From: Melanocharis versteri
Taxonomy: Eukaryota > Chordata > Aves > Passeriformes > Melanocharitidae
Assembly: GCA_013397845.1 (NCBI GenBank)
Contig: VZTG01009130.1
Coordinates: forward strand, 712,234-776,233
Reading direction: 5' to 3'
Length of the DNA stretch: 64,000 bases
Shown here: positions 24,011 to 37,656 of the stretch, one piece after another
Layout of the letters: each line of letters starts with the position of its first letter
Position numbering within the stretch: the stretch's first letter is position 1
Program-made: the position numbers and the translations under genes
The notes under the pieces: model-generated
Seen by the model: only the letters and a program-made list of their open reading frames with translations
Told to the model about the DNA's origin: nothing
Database searches by the model: none

Positions 24011-27000
24011 TAACAAAATGCTAAGTGTTTTATGATTTTATTTTTGTTCTTAAAATTTCAATCAATTTCCATGCCTTGTTAGGGAAAATAAATCACATCA
24101 GCTTAATGCAGCTACAGATTGTATTATGCTGGTTGGTACAGGAGTGCGGGGAGGACTTAACGAAGCTGAGAGTCAAGCTATATTCTCTGCAGGGCTATTC
24201 TGTAAACAAGCCATGTTTTTTTCCTTAAAAACCCCACTTCTGATAATGCTATCTATCATGTTACTTCCCCTACAGCTTATCTGCATCCTGGCTTCCCATC
24301 TTTCTCTGCCACCCTCCAGGCCACTTCATCCAAAGCTCTGAGTTGTCTTCCCCCTGATTCCGGCCGTAGAGTTGGATGACCCATCAAACACAGCCACAGC
24401 AAGCGGGGCAGGCTGGCAGCACGCTCAGAAGTGGTAATTGAGCAACAGACCTTGCTCCATCTCCTCTGCTTGCCTTGAGAGTCTCAGTTAGGGAGGAAAT
24501 TTCTGGAGGAGACACATTTTCAGATACAAGAGGTTGTGTGTGGCTTGCAAGGAGCCCCCTGAGCATGTCTCCCATAGACTCACATCAGTTCAAAACAGAA
24601 GTCATCAGGAAAGGTGCAGACCTTCAGCTGCCAGAGCAATCACTTGCACTTGTAAGCTCTAAAGCTCCCTGTGAGCCATCCTTGGGGGATGAAGTGTGAC
24701 TTCTTTTAGTAAACTCAGTGGCTGTTCGGTGATAGCGACAGGAAGGTAACAGTTGTTTCTGCCTGCAGAATTTTTGTGTGTGAAACAATGGAGGAATGAA
24801 GGCTTCTCAGCAAAAGAATGGTTAAAGATTTCTTTTAGCACAGGTGAAACTATTTCTTTTCCATAACTTTAGCTTTGAAACTTGCTTAAAATGTGGAAAT
24901 AATATATCCAGCCTGACTCTAATATTTCATATGTGAAGTTTCAGGTCAGCCATAAAATTTAGCAGAGCAACTGGAAAAAGGTTTTCTAGTAGGAAGTGAG
25001 GGTAGACAGGGGAAACTTGCTAAAATGATAATGGCAAAAAGCAATTATGTGACCTTAGGTGATAGTAAATATGATTTCAGAAATCATACAGTTAAATAAA
25101 TAAAGGAAGTAGTGGATGGTTGAAAAGAATCCAAACAAGTGTAAGTTCTTCATCTACATTAAATCTGGTAACGTATTCCTAAATAGAATTAAAAGTGTTA
25201 GAGTTTAAAGACTTCTGGGCAAATGATAGTTCCAGGCTTATGTGAACTCTTTGCAGGACAGTACATTTTCATGGAAGGGGGAATAGGTGGTGGCTGAGTG
25301 TCATGTGCAGTTACTCACAACTTGGTGGTAACTTGTACTGAATGGGCCTGATCTTCGCTGTTACACTTTTTTATATCCACTTTCATTGGAACAGTGTATT
25401 CTCTGTGAAAAAGGCATCGACTAAGAAGATAGACTGATATTTTTCAGGCCACTCTGTTTTTCAGAAAGCAGAAATAAATTCCTTGTGCACAAAGCCTGAG
25501 CTTTGTAACTGTGCATGTAACGTACTAAATAAGTCACCCATTGTGTTATGTCCAAGAGAAACCAAGCTTTGCCAGAAAGCAACCCCAGCATAGCCAGGTC
25601 ATCCGTACCTATTTCCCAGGTCATTGGTCCTATCCTTTTTCTGTTGTGCACCACTGTGGGTGAGTGCTTGGGCTTGTACTAGGCTTGGCTACCTAGACTG
25701 ACAGGCTCCATACAGAGCAAGGACATAAAATTGGGTATTTCAGCCTTGGAAGAAATAGCCCTACTTGTTTTTGCACCCTGCTCCTGGTGGATAGAGCAAA
25801 TAAAAAGTGGGGAAGTTTATGCGAATACTGGCCCAGTCCTTGATGGATTTCCAGTGTTTTGCACTGTGTGCTGATGAAAAACTACACACAGCTTGGTGCC
25901 TTTTGTGGAGCAGCATTGCAGGGGCACTCTTGGTTTCTTGAATGCACAGAGGCTGCGGTTGTGGTGTGTAGTTCCAGAAGGTTTGCTGAGGTGTATCCTC
26001 GTAGCTTTTGACACCATTACTGGCTGGGGAACAGCCAGTGGGACAGCAACTCTTCAGGAAAGGGTAGAGGTTACTGTGGATCTCTGTTTGAACGTGAATT
26101 GGCAATGTTGAGCTGTTGCACAATAGAAAGGGGAAAAAGGAAAGCACCATATTGGGCTGCAAATGGGACCACACCCTGCAGGGAGCAGCCCTCACATTGG
26201 TGAGCGGTCGACTGCAGTTCTGTGTTCAGTTTGGAGCACTACTCTTGAAGAAAATTTTGACCACTTTGGATGTGGAGAAGGCAGGAAAAGTGACCAGAGA
26301 TCCATAGGGCATACCCCAGGGGGAAACCCTGAAAGGGTTATGTTTTCTGTGCCTAAAGAAAAGCAGCCTGCTGAGGAGTGAGTAGAAGAAAGGCAAGTTT
26401 TTAAGCACAGATAGTGCAGTACAGGCTGTTGCAAAGACTAGGCCAGTAATCTCTTTCTGTGCCATGGACAGAGAGAAATGGATCTAAAATGAAACAAGGA
26501 AGATGAGGTAAACCCTAGGAAAGTTTTATCCACAAAATACCCTGCCAGTGGATCTTGTGGAGCCTCCATCACTGGAAGTGTTAGGAATGACTTTAATAAA
26601 CATGAACAAAGTGTATCTGCCTCTATCTCACAGTGGGAAGTGGATTACATATCTTTCCTACCATCCCTATGATTTTACGGTGCTGGTGATAATACTGCTC
26701 ATAGAATTATTTTAATGGCAGACATTCTTTCCAAATTCTCATTACAAAGATCTTTCTGCAGAGTGGAATGCATTTTGCTGAGGTGCAGGAGGCACTTAAT
26801 CATATAATTTCCTCATTTTTAAATGTTCCTTAGATAAAGGCATAAACAGCTGGCTTTGCATTTCAGCTCGAATATCATTGTCCTGAAATACTTGGGGACA
26901 TCACTTTGTCAGCTGGCACCTGACAGTCCATCCTAAATCTGAAACATGTAATTGGATTCTTCGGATGAAATCCGAGTTTCCTTTGAAGTCCTGGGGTATC

Positions 27001-30000
27001 ATAGGGTAAAAATTTCACACTGAGGACAGAGTGATGTCCACTTGTATGTGCTTAGCTTTACTGTCCTAGGCAGGCCTGTTGTTTTCAGGACAAGGATACA
27101 AGGAGTGGGTTGTAAGAGCGTGTAACCTTTGCTATGACAAACATTTGGCTGCAGAAGGGGGCCTTTGGAGTTCTTGTGTGGGTGAGTGAGAGCTTGCAAC
27201 AGGCATTACATGAGGTGAATTAATACTTTCTTCTTTTTTTCAGATAATGTGAACAAAACTAATTTACACCATCTGTTCTGAAATAGTAGAAAAGCAACAT
27301 CCATTTTTTTTGATGTAACATTTCTTTCGCTAATACTTTAGGCACTCTGTATTCTCTATAGTGTAATGTAATTTCTTCCCTTTTTCTCATTGAGGAGGGG
27401 GGTGTTCTCCTCCGAAATGTATTTTTATTGCCAGTAGCCTTTAGTTTGCATTTAGTATTCAGACAACTATAGCTGCAAGTTGAATGTTTCTCCAGCTACT
27501 GGATAATCCCTCCTGATGAAATGCATGCAGAGAAGTCTCCAGGTGCAATGGATTGGAGTAGTTCCATTGGAAATATTCTGCCTTTGTTTATGCCAGTGCT
27601 AATTCAGAGCCAGTTCACTGGTCACAGATTTAGAGTAGGTGATAGAATGTCATCCTAAAAATGGGATCACATTGATGTAGAAGCTCAGTGTCAATCTCAG
27701 AGCTGAGAGTTAAATTTTTGTGCCTCATAATGCGTTGTTGCATTTCACATCCAGATTTCTTTGCAGGCTTTTCTTGACTGTGCCATGATGTGCCATGTGT
27801 AGGAATTGCATGCGTATACCTAAGGCTAAAATAAGCCCACAAGAAAGCACAAACCCCAGACTTTAGGACCACCAATACATCAGCTGTTAATAACCTTACA
27901 ATGTTATTATGCTAACACTAGAAACACAATTAAATAGGAATGATTTGAAGCTGCCATTAGGGAGAAGAAGACGGAGGAAAACAGTTTCGTCGTCACAACA
28001 TCATGTTTTCATTGACCTACTTAGAGTAGGGAAGAAAATGTGTCCCTTCCCATTACAGCAGAATAGGTTTGTTCAGCAATTTTATAATGCAACTGTATAA
28101 GAGAAGACTGGATTTCCTAACCACTCCAGGAGGATTTGGAAAGGAGAGTAATGTTATTTCACACACTTACGACTAAGATGTGTAAGTTCCTGTCCAAGCT
28201 ATAATGTTATTAGTTTAATCAATTTGGCAGAAAAGTGCTTAGAGTAAAAAAAAAAAGGAGAAAAAAAAAGACTTGTATTCAAAGATGAAAGGAAAAGGGC
28301 AGTGCTTGGGCTGCAGCTGCGCAGAGGGACCTTCTGTGGGCAATTACATTTCCTTTGTCTTCATCTTCCGTGTTTCGAAGCCTTTGGGATGGCTGGGCTG
28401 GAAGTGGAGGAGTCCTGGACATAGGTGCAAGGTACATCTCTGCACATCCAGCACCCCTGCCCAAGCCACTGAGTGGGGAGCCACGACTGCAGCTAAAGCA
28501 CCTCCAGAGAAAAATCCTATGTGCTTTTCCTCCTCCACCTCTGTGCCGTGAGCAGGGAGTGAGATGCAGGTGTCTGGGTTACTCCAGCCACAGGGCATGG
28601 TGGTGCTCATGGGGTTGGCAGCATGTGGGGTTTGGGGTGCAGCCCTCCTTCTCTAGACTTGGGCATTACTGTGGTGTTTGATGTTTGCTGTCTTATGCTT
28701 GAGTTAATAAACCATCTTTATCTGAAAATAAACACCTGCGGCTAGTCCTTTCTAGGCTGCTCAGGTCACATTCCTCCACAAGGTGTTGTTGGTAATTTAG
28801 TATTGTCAGAGGCATTAGTCACTGCCATAGTAGCTTAATAATACGCGGTAGGAGCCAGCTGGTAATTAACAAATTAGAGATATCATCTACATTTTCCTCA
28901 AATATTTCAGATGTAGAAAAAATAATTAAAAGGAGAGCGCTTCAGGTGTTTAAAGCTATTACGTATATTTAAAACATCTCGCCATGTTAGGAAATTATTC
29001 ATTGTTTTAAAGGTCAGCTACGCCTCATCTTGATGCTGTCCCAGGATTCTGTAATTCACACCAAAGAGTTGTGAAGTAGGGAAAGGGCCAGACTCCTGTC
29101 TTTTTCTTTAACACTTTAGTTCTGCATCATTTAGCAAATTCATGCCAATGCCTGACTTCTGTGCCTGTTTTTAGGAGTGGCATGACTTTGTAGGTCTCAG
29201 CTGCTCTCTTTTGCACTTAACTTCCTTTGATATTAGAAGTGTCTTGAATTGGAAGCTTATGTTTATGTGTGTGTGATGGAAAGATGAAATTGACTTGTAA
29301 TTGAAGCTAAGGAGAGAAAAAGTTAACGCAAATTGTATGAAACTGCAACACTGGGACAGACACCACAGTATGAATGAAGGTGATGATGGCTTTCATTATG
29401 TAGTGTAACTAAAATATGCTGGTATGCACAAGCTTGCTTTAACTCACTTGGCATCTCCATATTTTATCACCAGATGGTGACCAGCAGTTTCAAACTGAGA
29501 TGCTCTCAATTACCTATGTGTGATGGTTGAGCAGTAGTATACTTCGATACGTCTCCCATCCATGCTGCTTCATCCCAGTACTCCTTGATCCTCCTGCAGC
29601 CTGGCTCCAGGACTCGTCTCTGAGTATCGCAAGCCTTTGACTCTGCTTTTTCTCCGGGGCAGGATCTGATCTGAGCACTCTGAGGCAGACGAAGCAGGGA
29701 ACAGAGCAAGCGGTCGGAGGAGCATCATTTCTACGGGTAGGGTGCAGTGTTATCTGTTTTCATGGGGAGTGCTTGGGTACTGGCAGTGGCTTTGAGAAAT
29801 ACGATTTATGTTTGAAAACATTCTTCTTGGAGATAAAAAAAAGTGCTTTTGAAAGTGTGGCTGGGTGCTCTTTGATACACACTGCAGAGTTTTTGTTAGA
29901 CAGTAACAGTTTGTGTTCAAGCTTTGAACTCATGGTACAGATGCAAGCAGCTGTACAATGTAATGGAAAGCAGAGAAGAATCTGCCCTGTAATACCTTTG

Positions 30001-33000
30001 CTCTTTGCTACACTTAGTCACCTCCACATTGATGGAAGAGCACTGGGGATTTCAAAGCATGTGTTCCTGAAGCTTACAAAAGAAAAGGAATTCCATATGC
30101 AATTTCTGTTTAGATTTTTAGCCTCTTAGAGTCAGGCTAAGGTGTTTTGAATGCTTCTTAATTCCTTTTGGTACTAAAGCACAGAGGGTAGAGGTAGAAT
30201 AAGGCTGTTAAAATATTCATACAACACTGTTAACAGTGTAGAGTTGTTTTGTGCACCCTGAATTCTCTTTTGTTGTTCTGGGTGGCTTTTGCTTAGGGTC
30301 TTTCTGGTGGCTTTGTACTGACTGTTGCCTCAGCAGAAAACTTTCCCTGTTTGTAGTGTATAACAGTAGAGCATGAAAGTGCAGGCGACACTGAGTCACA
30401 CAGCATGCAGACACGGTGAGAGAGTGGTGCTGCTGGCTGCACCCGGGCTGGGTGAGAGCTGACACCCGAGAGGGCAGGCAGAAACACAGGAGCATGCCAG
30501 CCTTTACCTGCGGTCCCACAGCGTGCTGAGAGCCGGCCTCACATGTCCCAGCCTGGTGCCAGCGGCACAGCAGGCACATTTTGCACACTTCCTGCTCCTT
30601 CCACTGTCCACACCAAGGAGCCTGTTGAATGCACCACTCCTCTGGTTTTGTTGGTATTCCTGGATTTCCCCTGGTGTAGCACAAGGACAGGCAGTAGGGA
30701 TGGTCCTACCTGGTCTGTCCCAGGCCGTGGGCTGGCAGCTTGGCACACCCACAGGCCTGGCGGGGCTCCTGGCATCCACAGCCCAGACATGGCTGAGCAG
30801 TCACCTGCACATCTCTCCCAGTGACAGAACAGCGTTTCCTAGTGCAGGAGCTGTTCTGCAGGCAGGGTCTTGCAGTTCATCCAGGGATTACAAGGCACAT
30901 CAAATTTTACTACAGTTTTCATCCCCTTGAAGCCCTTCATATACACAAACAATTACACAGACTTCATAATGATTATGGCCTGTTAAACTGCTGTATAAAT
31001 GTTGGTACTACATTTTTTAAATTATTTTTTACCCTTTGTGTTAATTCAGTTCATGACCTTCACACTTCAGGTTTTAAAATGCCACTGCATTCCATAGAAG
31101 ACTAGATTGCTGTTGAGGGGAATGAAAATAACTACCATAGCAAGGGGGAAAAAAAGTTTTATTTCTTCAATCTGATACAGTTCATGTAATCGTGGAAGGT
31201 AGGTGATGTCTGTAATACCTGTCACTCCTTTGTACTGATGCTTTCAAAATATTTGGACACAAGTCATGGAGCTCTCTATTCACCTGGGAATGAAGAAAGA
31301 CATTCAGTCTGAATGTCCTTAGTTGCTGCTTTTCTCGCATTACATTTTGGGTTTTTCTGCAAAGAGGCTATACAGAAATCCCAGAGCAATTTAAACCTCT
31401 AAGATTTCTCCGTTCTGTAGTTTATTTTGACAAAATAATATCCATATGGCTCTGTATTAATGGATTATTGTGATACTTGGATATTGCATTCAAAACACTG
31501 CATTTCAGTACAACTGGTCAAAACCAAACGTTATATAGGTAAAATACATTATTTGCTGCATTCCTTTTATTCTGAACAAATTTATGACTTCTAACTGTAT
31601 CATTTTCTGGAAAAAAGGCCCCTTACTTTTTAAAACATATTGTTTTGTGCTCTTTTTCTCTACTGTTTAAGTCAGAATTAGGCTGTCCTCTTCATATTTT
31701 ATTTTTATTTGATGTTTGGGAAGCAATAAGCTAACCTATGTGTTCTGTGTTCAGTCTGGGTGAGTGAGTAATTCCACAAAGACTGCTTCTCACTGGCTGA
31801 TCACTGCACTTGCAAATTACTTTTACTGTCAAAAATGCCAAAGCCCTGCAGCTGAGCATTTTGTTTCCAAATGCAGTTGGCTAAGCTGAAAAACCTTTTT
31901 TTTTCTAGTTTTTGGCACTGATAAGTGAGATTCAGGAGTCCCCACCAGGGTTGTGTTGGTAGTAGTAGAAGTTCTGGAGAAGCTGTGAGGAGTTTTGGTT
32001 GAATTTGGGGGTGATATGTTGTTAACAGTTGTTCAATGCTCTACTTACTCCATGCTTACAGAAAATATTTCCTTTTATTTCTGACAACAAAGCAAAATGT
32101 CATTTCCAGCCACTGCCTCAACGTCTTCCCTCACTGAAACAAAACAGGTGACTAGATCTTGAAGTGTCATATCTGACATATTTGGCAGTTGTTTTCTGCT
32201 TCTTGATAGTGCTGGGATGTGAACTTGAGGTCATCCCAGCTGCTCTGGCCACCTCTCTGCTCACTGAAATAAAGACTGCCTGGTGTAGTCATTGCTATTT
32301 GCTGAGGCTGCTTTTACACATGCATTTACTCCGTTTAGAGAATCCCAAACTCTGCATGTAAAGGTCTATGTTGGCATCTTGCAGTGAGAATTTCCCTGCC
32401 CATGGGAACCCAGGCTTGTGTATGTATGTTTTTGAAGCAAGTGGATGTGGTGATATGTGCAGGCTTATCTGCTCAGCCTTTTCATCTGAGTGGAGCCTTC
32501 TGCGATGAATTGACAGGATGAACAGTTCAGTCCATCCTGTTTAGAATTACATGTGTTTATTCAGTCCTTTGTTAAAGCTGGTGCTGTTATTCATGCAAGA
32601 TTTTTGCTTCCATATAAGTTTTATTATACTTTAATCTCCTGTAGCACCCAACAAACTTTTAAGAACCACTTACCCAGAAACCATTGTTTACTGCAATTAT
32701 AAAAGAACATGCATATGAATCACAAGTGAGAATATTACCCAACAAGATATTCCTAGAAACAGGAGAGCACTTACATGCAGTACAATATGTTAATCATTTA
32801 TAAGGAGTCGGTTATTAAAATTATTTTTTTAATACTCTGGATGTGAGGATGTGAAAAGCCTGTTCACTGAAGATGTTTGTGGGCTTTTGGAACTTTCTTA
32901 AGTTTCCATCGTCACATTCTTGTCACAGATTTGAAAAGAAAAAGCTCAGATATAGTAGTTTGGGTAACTCCAGGTTAAGGTAGCTCTAGACTATGAGTAT

Positions 33001-33002
33001 AT

Positions 33003-33050
33003 ATGTATGCGCGTGTGTATATACACATAGGTAGATACATGTGTATAGAT
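33003..33050. repeat. Alternating purine-pyrimidine AT/GT-rich tract
   Basis: About 48 bases are dominated by alternating TA, TG and CA steps, with several imperfect palindromic segments. This is degenerate dinucleotide-repeat sequence rather than a clean microsatellite. Confidence 0.5.
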
Positions 33051-33300
33051 AAATTCAACAAGCTTTTGCCTTTAAGAGAAGTCCACAGTGTGCTTGGTGC
33101 TTCTTAATTTCTACAGAACTGCTCATGATCAAAGACTTTGCCTGCTGAGACACTTTCACAGTCAGGGTCTGTGGTCGTCTGTGGTTACAAGCAGACCTCT
33201 CAAATGAATGGAAGTGTGATAAATCTAGCTGAGTTATCATTTCTTCACAGGGCTTTATCCTGGGATTGGCTTTAGGCATACATGCTTATAAATAACAGGG

Positions 33301-33380
33301 AAAGGAAAGGAAAGGAAAGGAAAGGAAAGGAAAGGAAAGGAAAGGAAAGGAAAGGAAAGGAAAGGAAAGGAAAGGAAAGG
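33301..33380. repeat. (AAAGG)16 pentanucleotide microsatellite
   Basis: Sixteen perfect AAAGG units occupy 80 bases without a single interruption. One strand is pure purine and the other pure pyrimidine. The minus-strand open frame across it (33,286-33,537) reads as repeated S-F-P-F-L and is an artefact of the repeat. Perfect uninterrupted arrays of this length are expected to be polymorphic in copy number, and the assembled length may not equal the true length. Confidence 0.97.
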
Positions 33381-34589
33381 GGAGCTTATTTTGAATTGCC
33401 TGTGTGAAGGTGTAGTGTCTCCACTCCCCATTCAGACATGGGACATGTGTCAGCAGACAGCAAGATGAGCTGCCCTCTGTCCCTTCCGCAGGCTGGTCGG
33501 ATGTGCTCCAACGCCAGTCACGAGCTGCAGGGCTCACTTAGCACCACACTGTGCCCAGTGATGATGCACAGCATTTTAGCAACTGCTGAAGCTGAAACCA
33601 ACTTAGAGTTGCCTTGTACCTGCACAGCACAGGGAGGAAGCAGAGGAATTGGGGTCTGTCAGTCACGACCCATGGAGACATTCCTGGGATGGTGCACATT
33701 TGTGGTGAAACTGGTAGAGTGGGAGACCTTTCCAGCACAGGATCTGGTCTGACTCCTGCTTTTGGAGCAGAAATATTATTATCATCAAGAATTCTGTCAC
33801 CGCTGGGCAGAGATGCAGAGTACTCTTCCCTGGGCATCCCTCCCTCTGCTCCCCTGCTTTGGAGGGGAAACAGGGCAAGGGAAAGGACCAGCTGCAGAAT
33901 GCAATTGTTTTGAAGCAGCTTTCCACTCCATTAGTAGAATGAAGGTACAGTCTGGGTCATTTAATTTCCCATGTTGATGTAGGCAGCAAATCAGATAGGT
34001 GTGTCAGGGAATTATTCACCATGTCTGATAACTTAGCTTTTAAATAAAGAGCAGGACTTTCCAAATATTGCAGGAAGGGGCAAAAGCAGCAGGAGAGAGC
34101 AGATTAAACACTTGTAAACTGTCTTCTTTTTTAAGTGCTAAAGTTTGGGCAAAAGAAACTGCCATTTTTCTAGGAAGAAAAGTCTGTGCAACAAATAAGT
34201 TGGTTCCCACCTAAATCCCTTCTACTTGTCATGCTGGAAAATGCAGCAGTTGAGATTCCTGTAGCAGTATTTAAAATGACAAGCATATTTCAATGAGTTT
34301 GTCTAGTGAAACTTGGCTGAAACTATCACATCAGTGGGATGATACCATGGGAGCTTTACAATTTAAACCAAATCTCTTTCGGCTCTGATGCCATCCTCAG
34401 CCCCATTGTGATGAATACCCCACGTGGCTCATGCTCTGTGCTTTCAGATCATTCTGCAGTGATTCTTCCATTTCTCCCATTTTTATGACCCCTCTGTAGG
34501 CTGACGTGCTGTATGTGTGTGCTGTTCAGACACTCTCCGCTTGAGGAGAAATGAGAGAAAGGCATTCCCTCTTGTTTTCACCTGGCCAG

Positions 34590-34667
34590 CTGCATTCTTG
34601 AATAAACTGGATGATGTGGTTGTGGGGCAGGGATGGGAGACGGTCTTTGACAAAGACCAAAATGAAG
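34590..34667 (+). other. Candidate 26-codon cassette exon
   Basis: The segment follows a T/C-rich tract ending in GGCCAG and is followed by GTATTC after AATGAAG, so both splice borders are plausible, though the donor is not ideal. It is 78 bases long, divisible by three, and open in the frame giving a hydrophilic peptide with an N-K-L-D-D core and F-D-K-D-Q-N-E near its end. Both borders are phase 1, which is compatible with a skipped or included cassette exon. I recognise no protein. Similar combinations arise by chance in a window of this size, so this is only a candidate. Confidence 0.12.
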
Positions 34668-36410
34668 GTATTCCAAGATGGCTTTGTGCTTTAGCTTTCC
34701 TCATGGGATCAAATCCCAAAAGAGATTAGACTGTCTGAGTGTTCGGTAAGGAACTCCCCACTCTTCTAACAGCTACTGCCCTCTGCCCTGATGGCTTTTT
34801 GGAAAGCACATCCATTCTTTAATAAATGCATTCGTTTTTCACTCGTTAAATAACCCTGTTTGTGCTCTGGAAATATTGGTGGCAGGAGACAGTGCATTAC
34901 ATACATAAACTTTCCATGGCTTTAAGTGCAGTATTATCCTTTGTGTCTTTTTTCGGAGATGTTGAGCTTCTGTATCTCTGAAGGCCATGGAAAGTCTACA
35001 TGGCAGTCACACATTACTCTCTTTACCAGGTATCTCCTGTTCTGTTTTCAATGCCAGACCTTAGTATCCACAGTTCAACTGTTTATTGAAGGTGAATTCC
35101 TTATCTGCTGTCTCCTGTTTATCAAATCTTGTACTTGTAATTTATCCTTGTTTTATGCTGTGATATGCATGATCCAGGGCAACACTTCTTTTGACCCTAT
35201 ACAAAATTGATGGGTAGAATGGATCAAAAAGTAATCTGCACTGGAAATCTTATTAAAAGTGAAATTCAACTAGTTATTATAAAATTGACAGTCTGACTCA
35301 TTCACCTGTCCAGGGCAGAATGGAAGGTCAACTAAAATTTGAACCCTTGGTAAGGAAGTGTCACTTCATATTAGTGTAACAGGCACTCCAAAGATAGGAT
35401 CACACATCAGTGAAGGTAAGAGGTGCAAAAACCCACTTACAGATGCAAAAGCAACATCCTGTACAAGTATGGTTATTGAGTAGAATGTTGGTATTATAAT
35501 CTCTCAAATGGCAGCTTTATCTGATTTGTCATGAAGTAGAGTTTCTGGTGTGTCAGGAGTTCTCTTGACCTGATGCAAGAACTTTACAGCTTAACTTCAT
35601 GACCTCAGGAAATTAAATAGGTTATCGCAATCCTAAATCCAGTCTTTCCCAGCCTGAAGATACTAAAATTTCTGTAATACCCACTATTTATTATGCAATA
35701 GAAATGTAAAATGGAAATGTAAAAATTCTAAAAATTTGTCTTTTTGTCATAGCTCACACAGACAGTCACATTGAACTGTCTTAACATATTGCAAGCTTCT
35801 TGTTGGTTGGTTTTTATTTTGGAGTTAGCAGAAAATAAGTCAAGCTCTTCAATCTTCACCAGTTTTCACTTCATTGGAGTTGTTCTGAGAACTGTAAACA
35901 GTACATTCAGAAATTAGCTTCTAGATGGGATCTTTTGTGTCCTACATGTGTCACTGCAGAAACATTTTAGGTCTGTCCAGTGAATTAAGAAAGGAGGCTT
36001 CAGTGCCGAGTGCTCTTTGTAGTCACATGGATAAATCTGAGGTACGGTCCTGACCACACTGTCATCACATGGCTCTGGAAACGCTCATTTACCCCCCCAG
36101 AAGAAGGAACTGTTTTGTTCCTCTTTCTCCAAAGGTTGGTTTGTGTGAAACCTGCGCCAGCTTTCCTTACAGCATGCTGATAGGATTGCCTGTTGCTTGT
36201 CCAGGGATCCTGTTTCTTGCAGCTAATCTGAACATGCATCTCAGGTTTCTATTCAATCTGCTGAAATACGACTGTGATAATTTTATCTCGACAGCCTGTA
36301 CGGCTCCACTCGTATTCAAGCGTCAGTCTGACTGGCTGTGGGTTTCAGGCACATGACCTTGGGAGAGGTACAGACTACTCATGTTGTGAAAGCCTTCTCT
36401 ATCAGGGCGT

Positions 36411-36427
36411 TGTGTGTGTGTGTGTGT
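36411..36427. repeat. Short (TG)n microsatellite
   Basis: About eight uninterrupted TG units lie in otherwise unique sequence. Confidence 0.85.
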
Positions 36428-37032
36428 CTGGCATAGCTTTGTAATGCCGTGGCAGACACAAGAAACTGTCCTTCTGTGTCTCTCACTGGCCAGACTGGCC
36501 ACAGCACAATTTTACTGGGCTTGTCCAGGTTCAGCTGGCAGCTCTGCCTGCTCTCTGCTTCCCTCCTGGTTTTGTTTTACCGCTTGTTTTCAGCTCAGTG
36601 GAGGGTAGGTGATAGTGTACATGTTAAATAAAATATGTAAATTCCTGACTATGTAATAGATTCATAGCACCACCAATCAGGAAAGTTGCTCAGCAGTTCC
36701 CATTATAGTACCTTATAGTTTTTCAGGGTATTTGTAAAACTTTTAATGTTTGGACTGAAATTTTTCTAGCTAGCTGTTTTCCTCAGCCTAAGTATTTTTG
36801 GAATATTTCAGCAAAAGTGATTCAGTAAGACTGAGAACAAGACAGCCATAAAAATAAGTTGGGTTTCTTCACATTTAAAGACAACCTTGGGTTATTTTCT
36901 TTGGTGTGCTTTAGTGTTCTTGTACACTGGAACAAGGATGTAAACTTAAGCAGAGCACATGACCTTTGCATGAGTAGTACTTCCCTTATTAGTCCCTGTG
37001 GAAGTCTGTCCGTTTGGCCTATAGAGTAGCCC

Positions 37033-37656
37033 TCAGGGGAAAATAAATCCAGAGCAGCTTATCCATGTTAAGAACTGGCTGCAGATGAAGATCCTTGATG
37101 GAACAAGTCTCTCCACAGATGCTGGAGAACCTCCAAGTGTGCTCGTGGCACCCAGGTTGTTCCTTGAGCAGTCGTCAAGGTTTCTGCTGTATTTGTCTTC
37201 ACGTGGCTTCGGGTATACAGGTGTGTACTGAGAAGTCAAATACTGTACCCGTAAGTCTTGCACACACCAAGGGCAGATGTGCAACTTCGCAGGCAGCCTG
37301 AACTTTGACATCTCCAGTCTCTTAAACACTGAGGCTGCTAAAGCAAACAAACACATAGCATTCTTGTTACTGAATTCCTCAGGAATAATTCTGCATGTAG
37401 TCTGGCATTGTCCTCGTTTTGTGGAGTAAAGGTTGACATAACCTCCAGTTTCTTTGTAGTAGTTACATTGCTTAGCATTCAAAACAAACTTGATTGAGGA
37501 TCCTGGAGGACACTGGGCTTTCCCGTCTTTCTCATGTGAGGTATATATAGCATCTACGCTTCTGGCAGCATTCTGGTAGGACAGGCAGGGAGCAGGAAAG
37601 TGACTCTTCTTGTTCTTGGACAGCACTGTCTCAGGGGAGAGAAAGTGGCTTACATT
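37033..37656 (-). other. 207-codon open stretch, unassigned exon or chance frame
   Basis: On the minus strand the frame is open from just after a TAG at 37,657-37,659 down to a TGA at 37,033-37,035. At its 5' side the minus strand reads a pyrimidine-rich tract followed by ACAG at about 37,626, a reasonable splice acceptor, so translation could enter here from an upstream exon. No ATG is needed for that reading, and the first in-frame start-like codon is GTG. The predicted product is basic and contains about a dozen cysteines, including C-P-P-G, Q-C-Q-T-T-C and H-I-C-P-W-C groupings. It has no signal peptide or membrane segment and no domain I recognise. A frame of this length is only mildly improbable by chance in 64 kb. 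It could be a terminal coding exon, a decayed exon or noise. Confidence 0.15.

Larger units (their letters stand above)
18623..33300. other. Long non-coding stretch without an identifiable gene
   Basis: This is AT-leaning sequence with no recognisable transposable element and only short, mutually overlapping open frames. Simple repeats include a TTTG tract at 19,103-19,119, T/G-rich then A-rich sequence at 19,150-19,190, and A-rich runs at 28,248-28,269. A 14-base direct repeat with 20-base period lies at 23,977-24,010. A patch at about 28,800-28,990 is rich in TAATTA-like homeodomain motifs and could be a regulatory element. If the exon at 18,528 is real, this stretch would be its downstream intron. 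Confidence 0.5.

Noticed and set aside
33286..33537. Minus-strand frame encoding repeated S-F-P-F-L
   Set aside because: It is a direct translation of the AAAGG microsatellite and not a gene.
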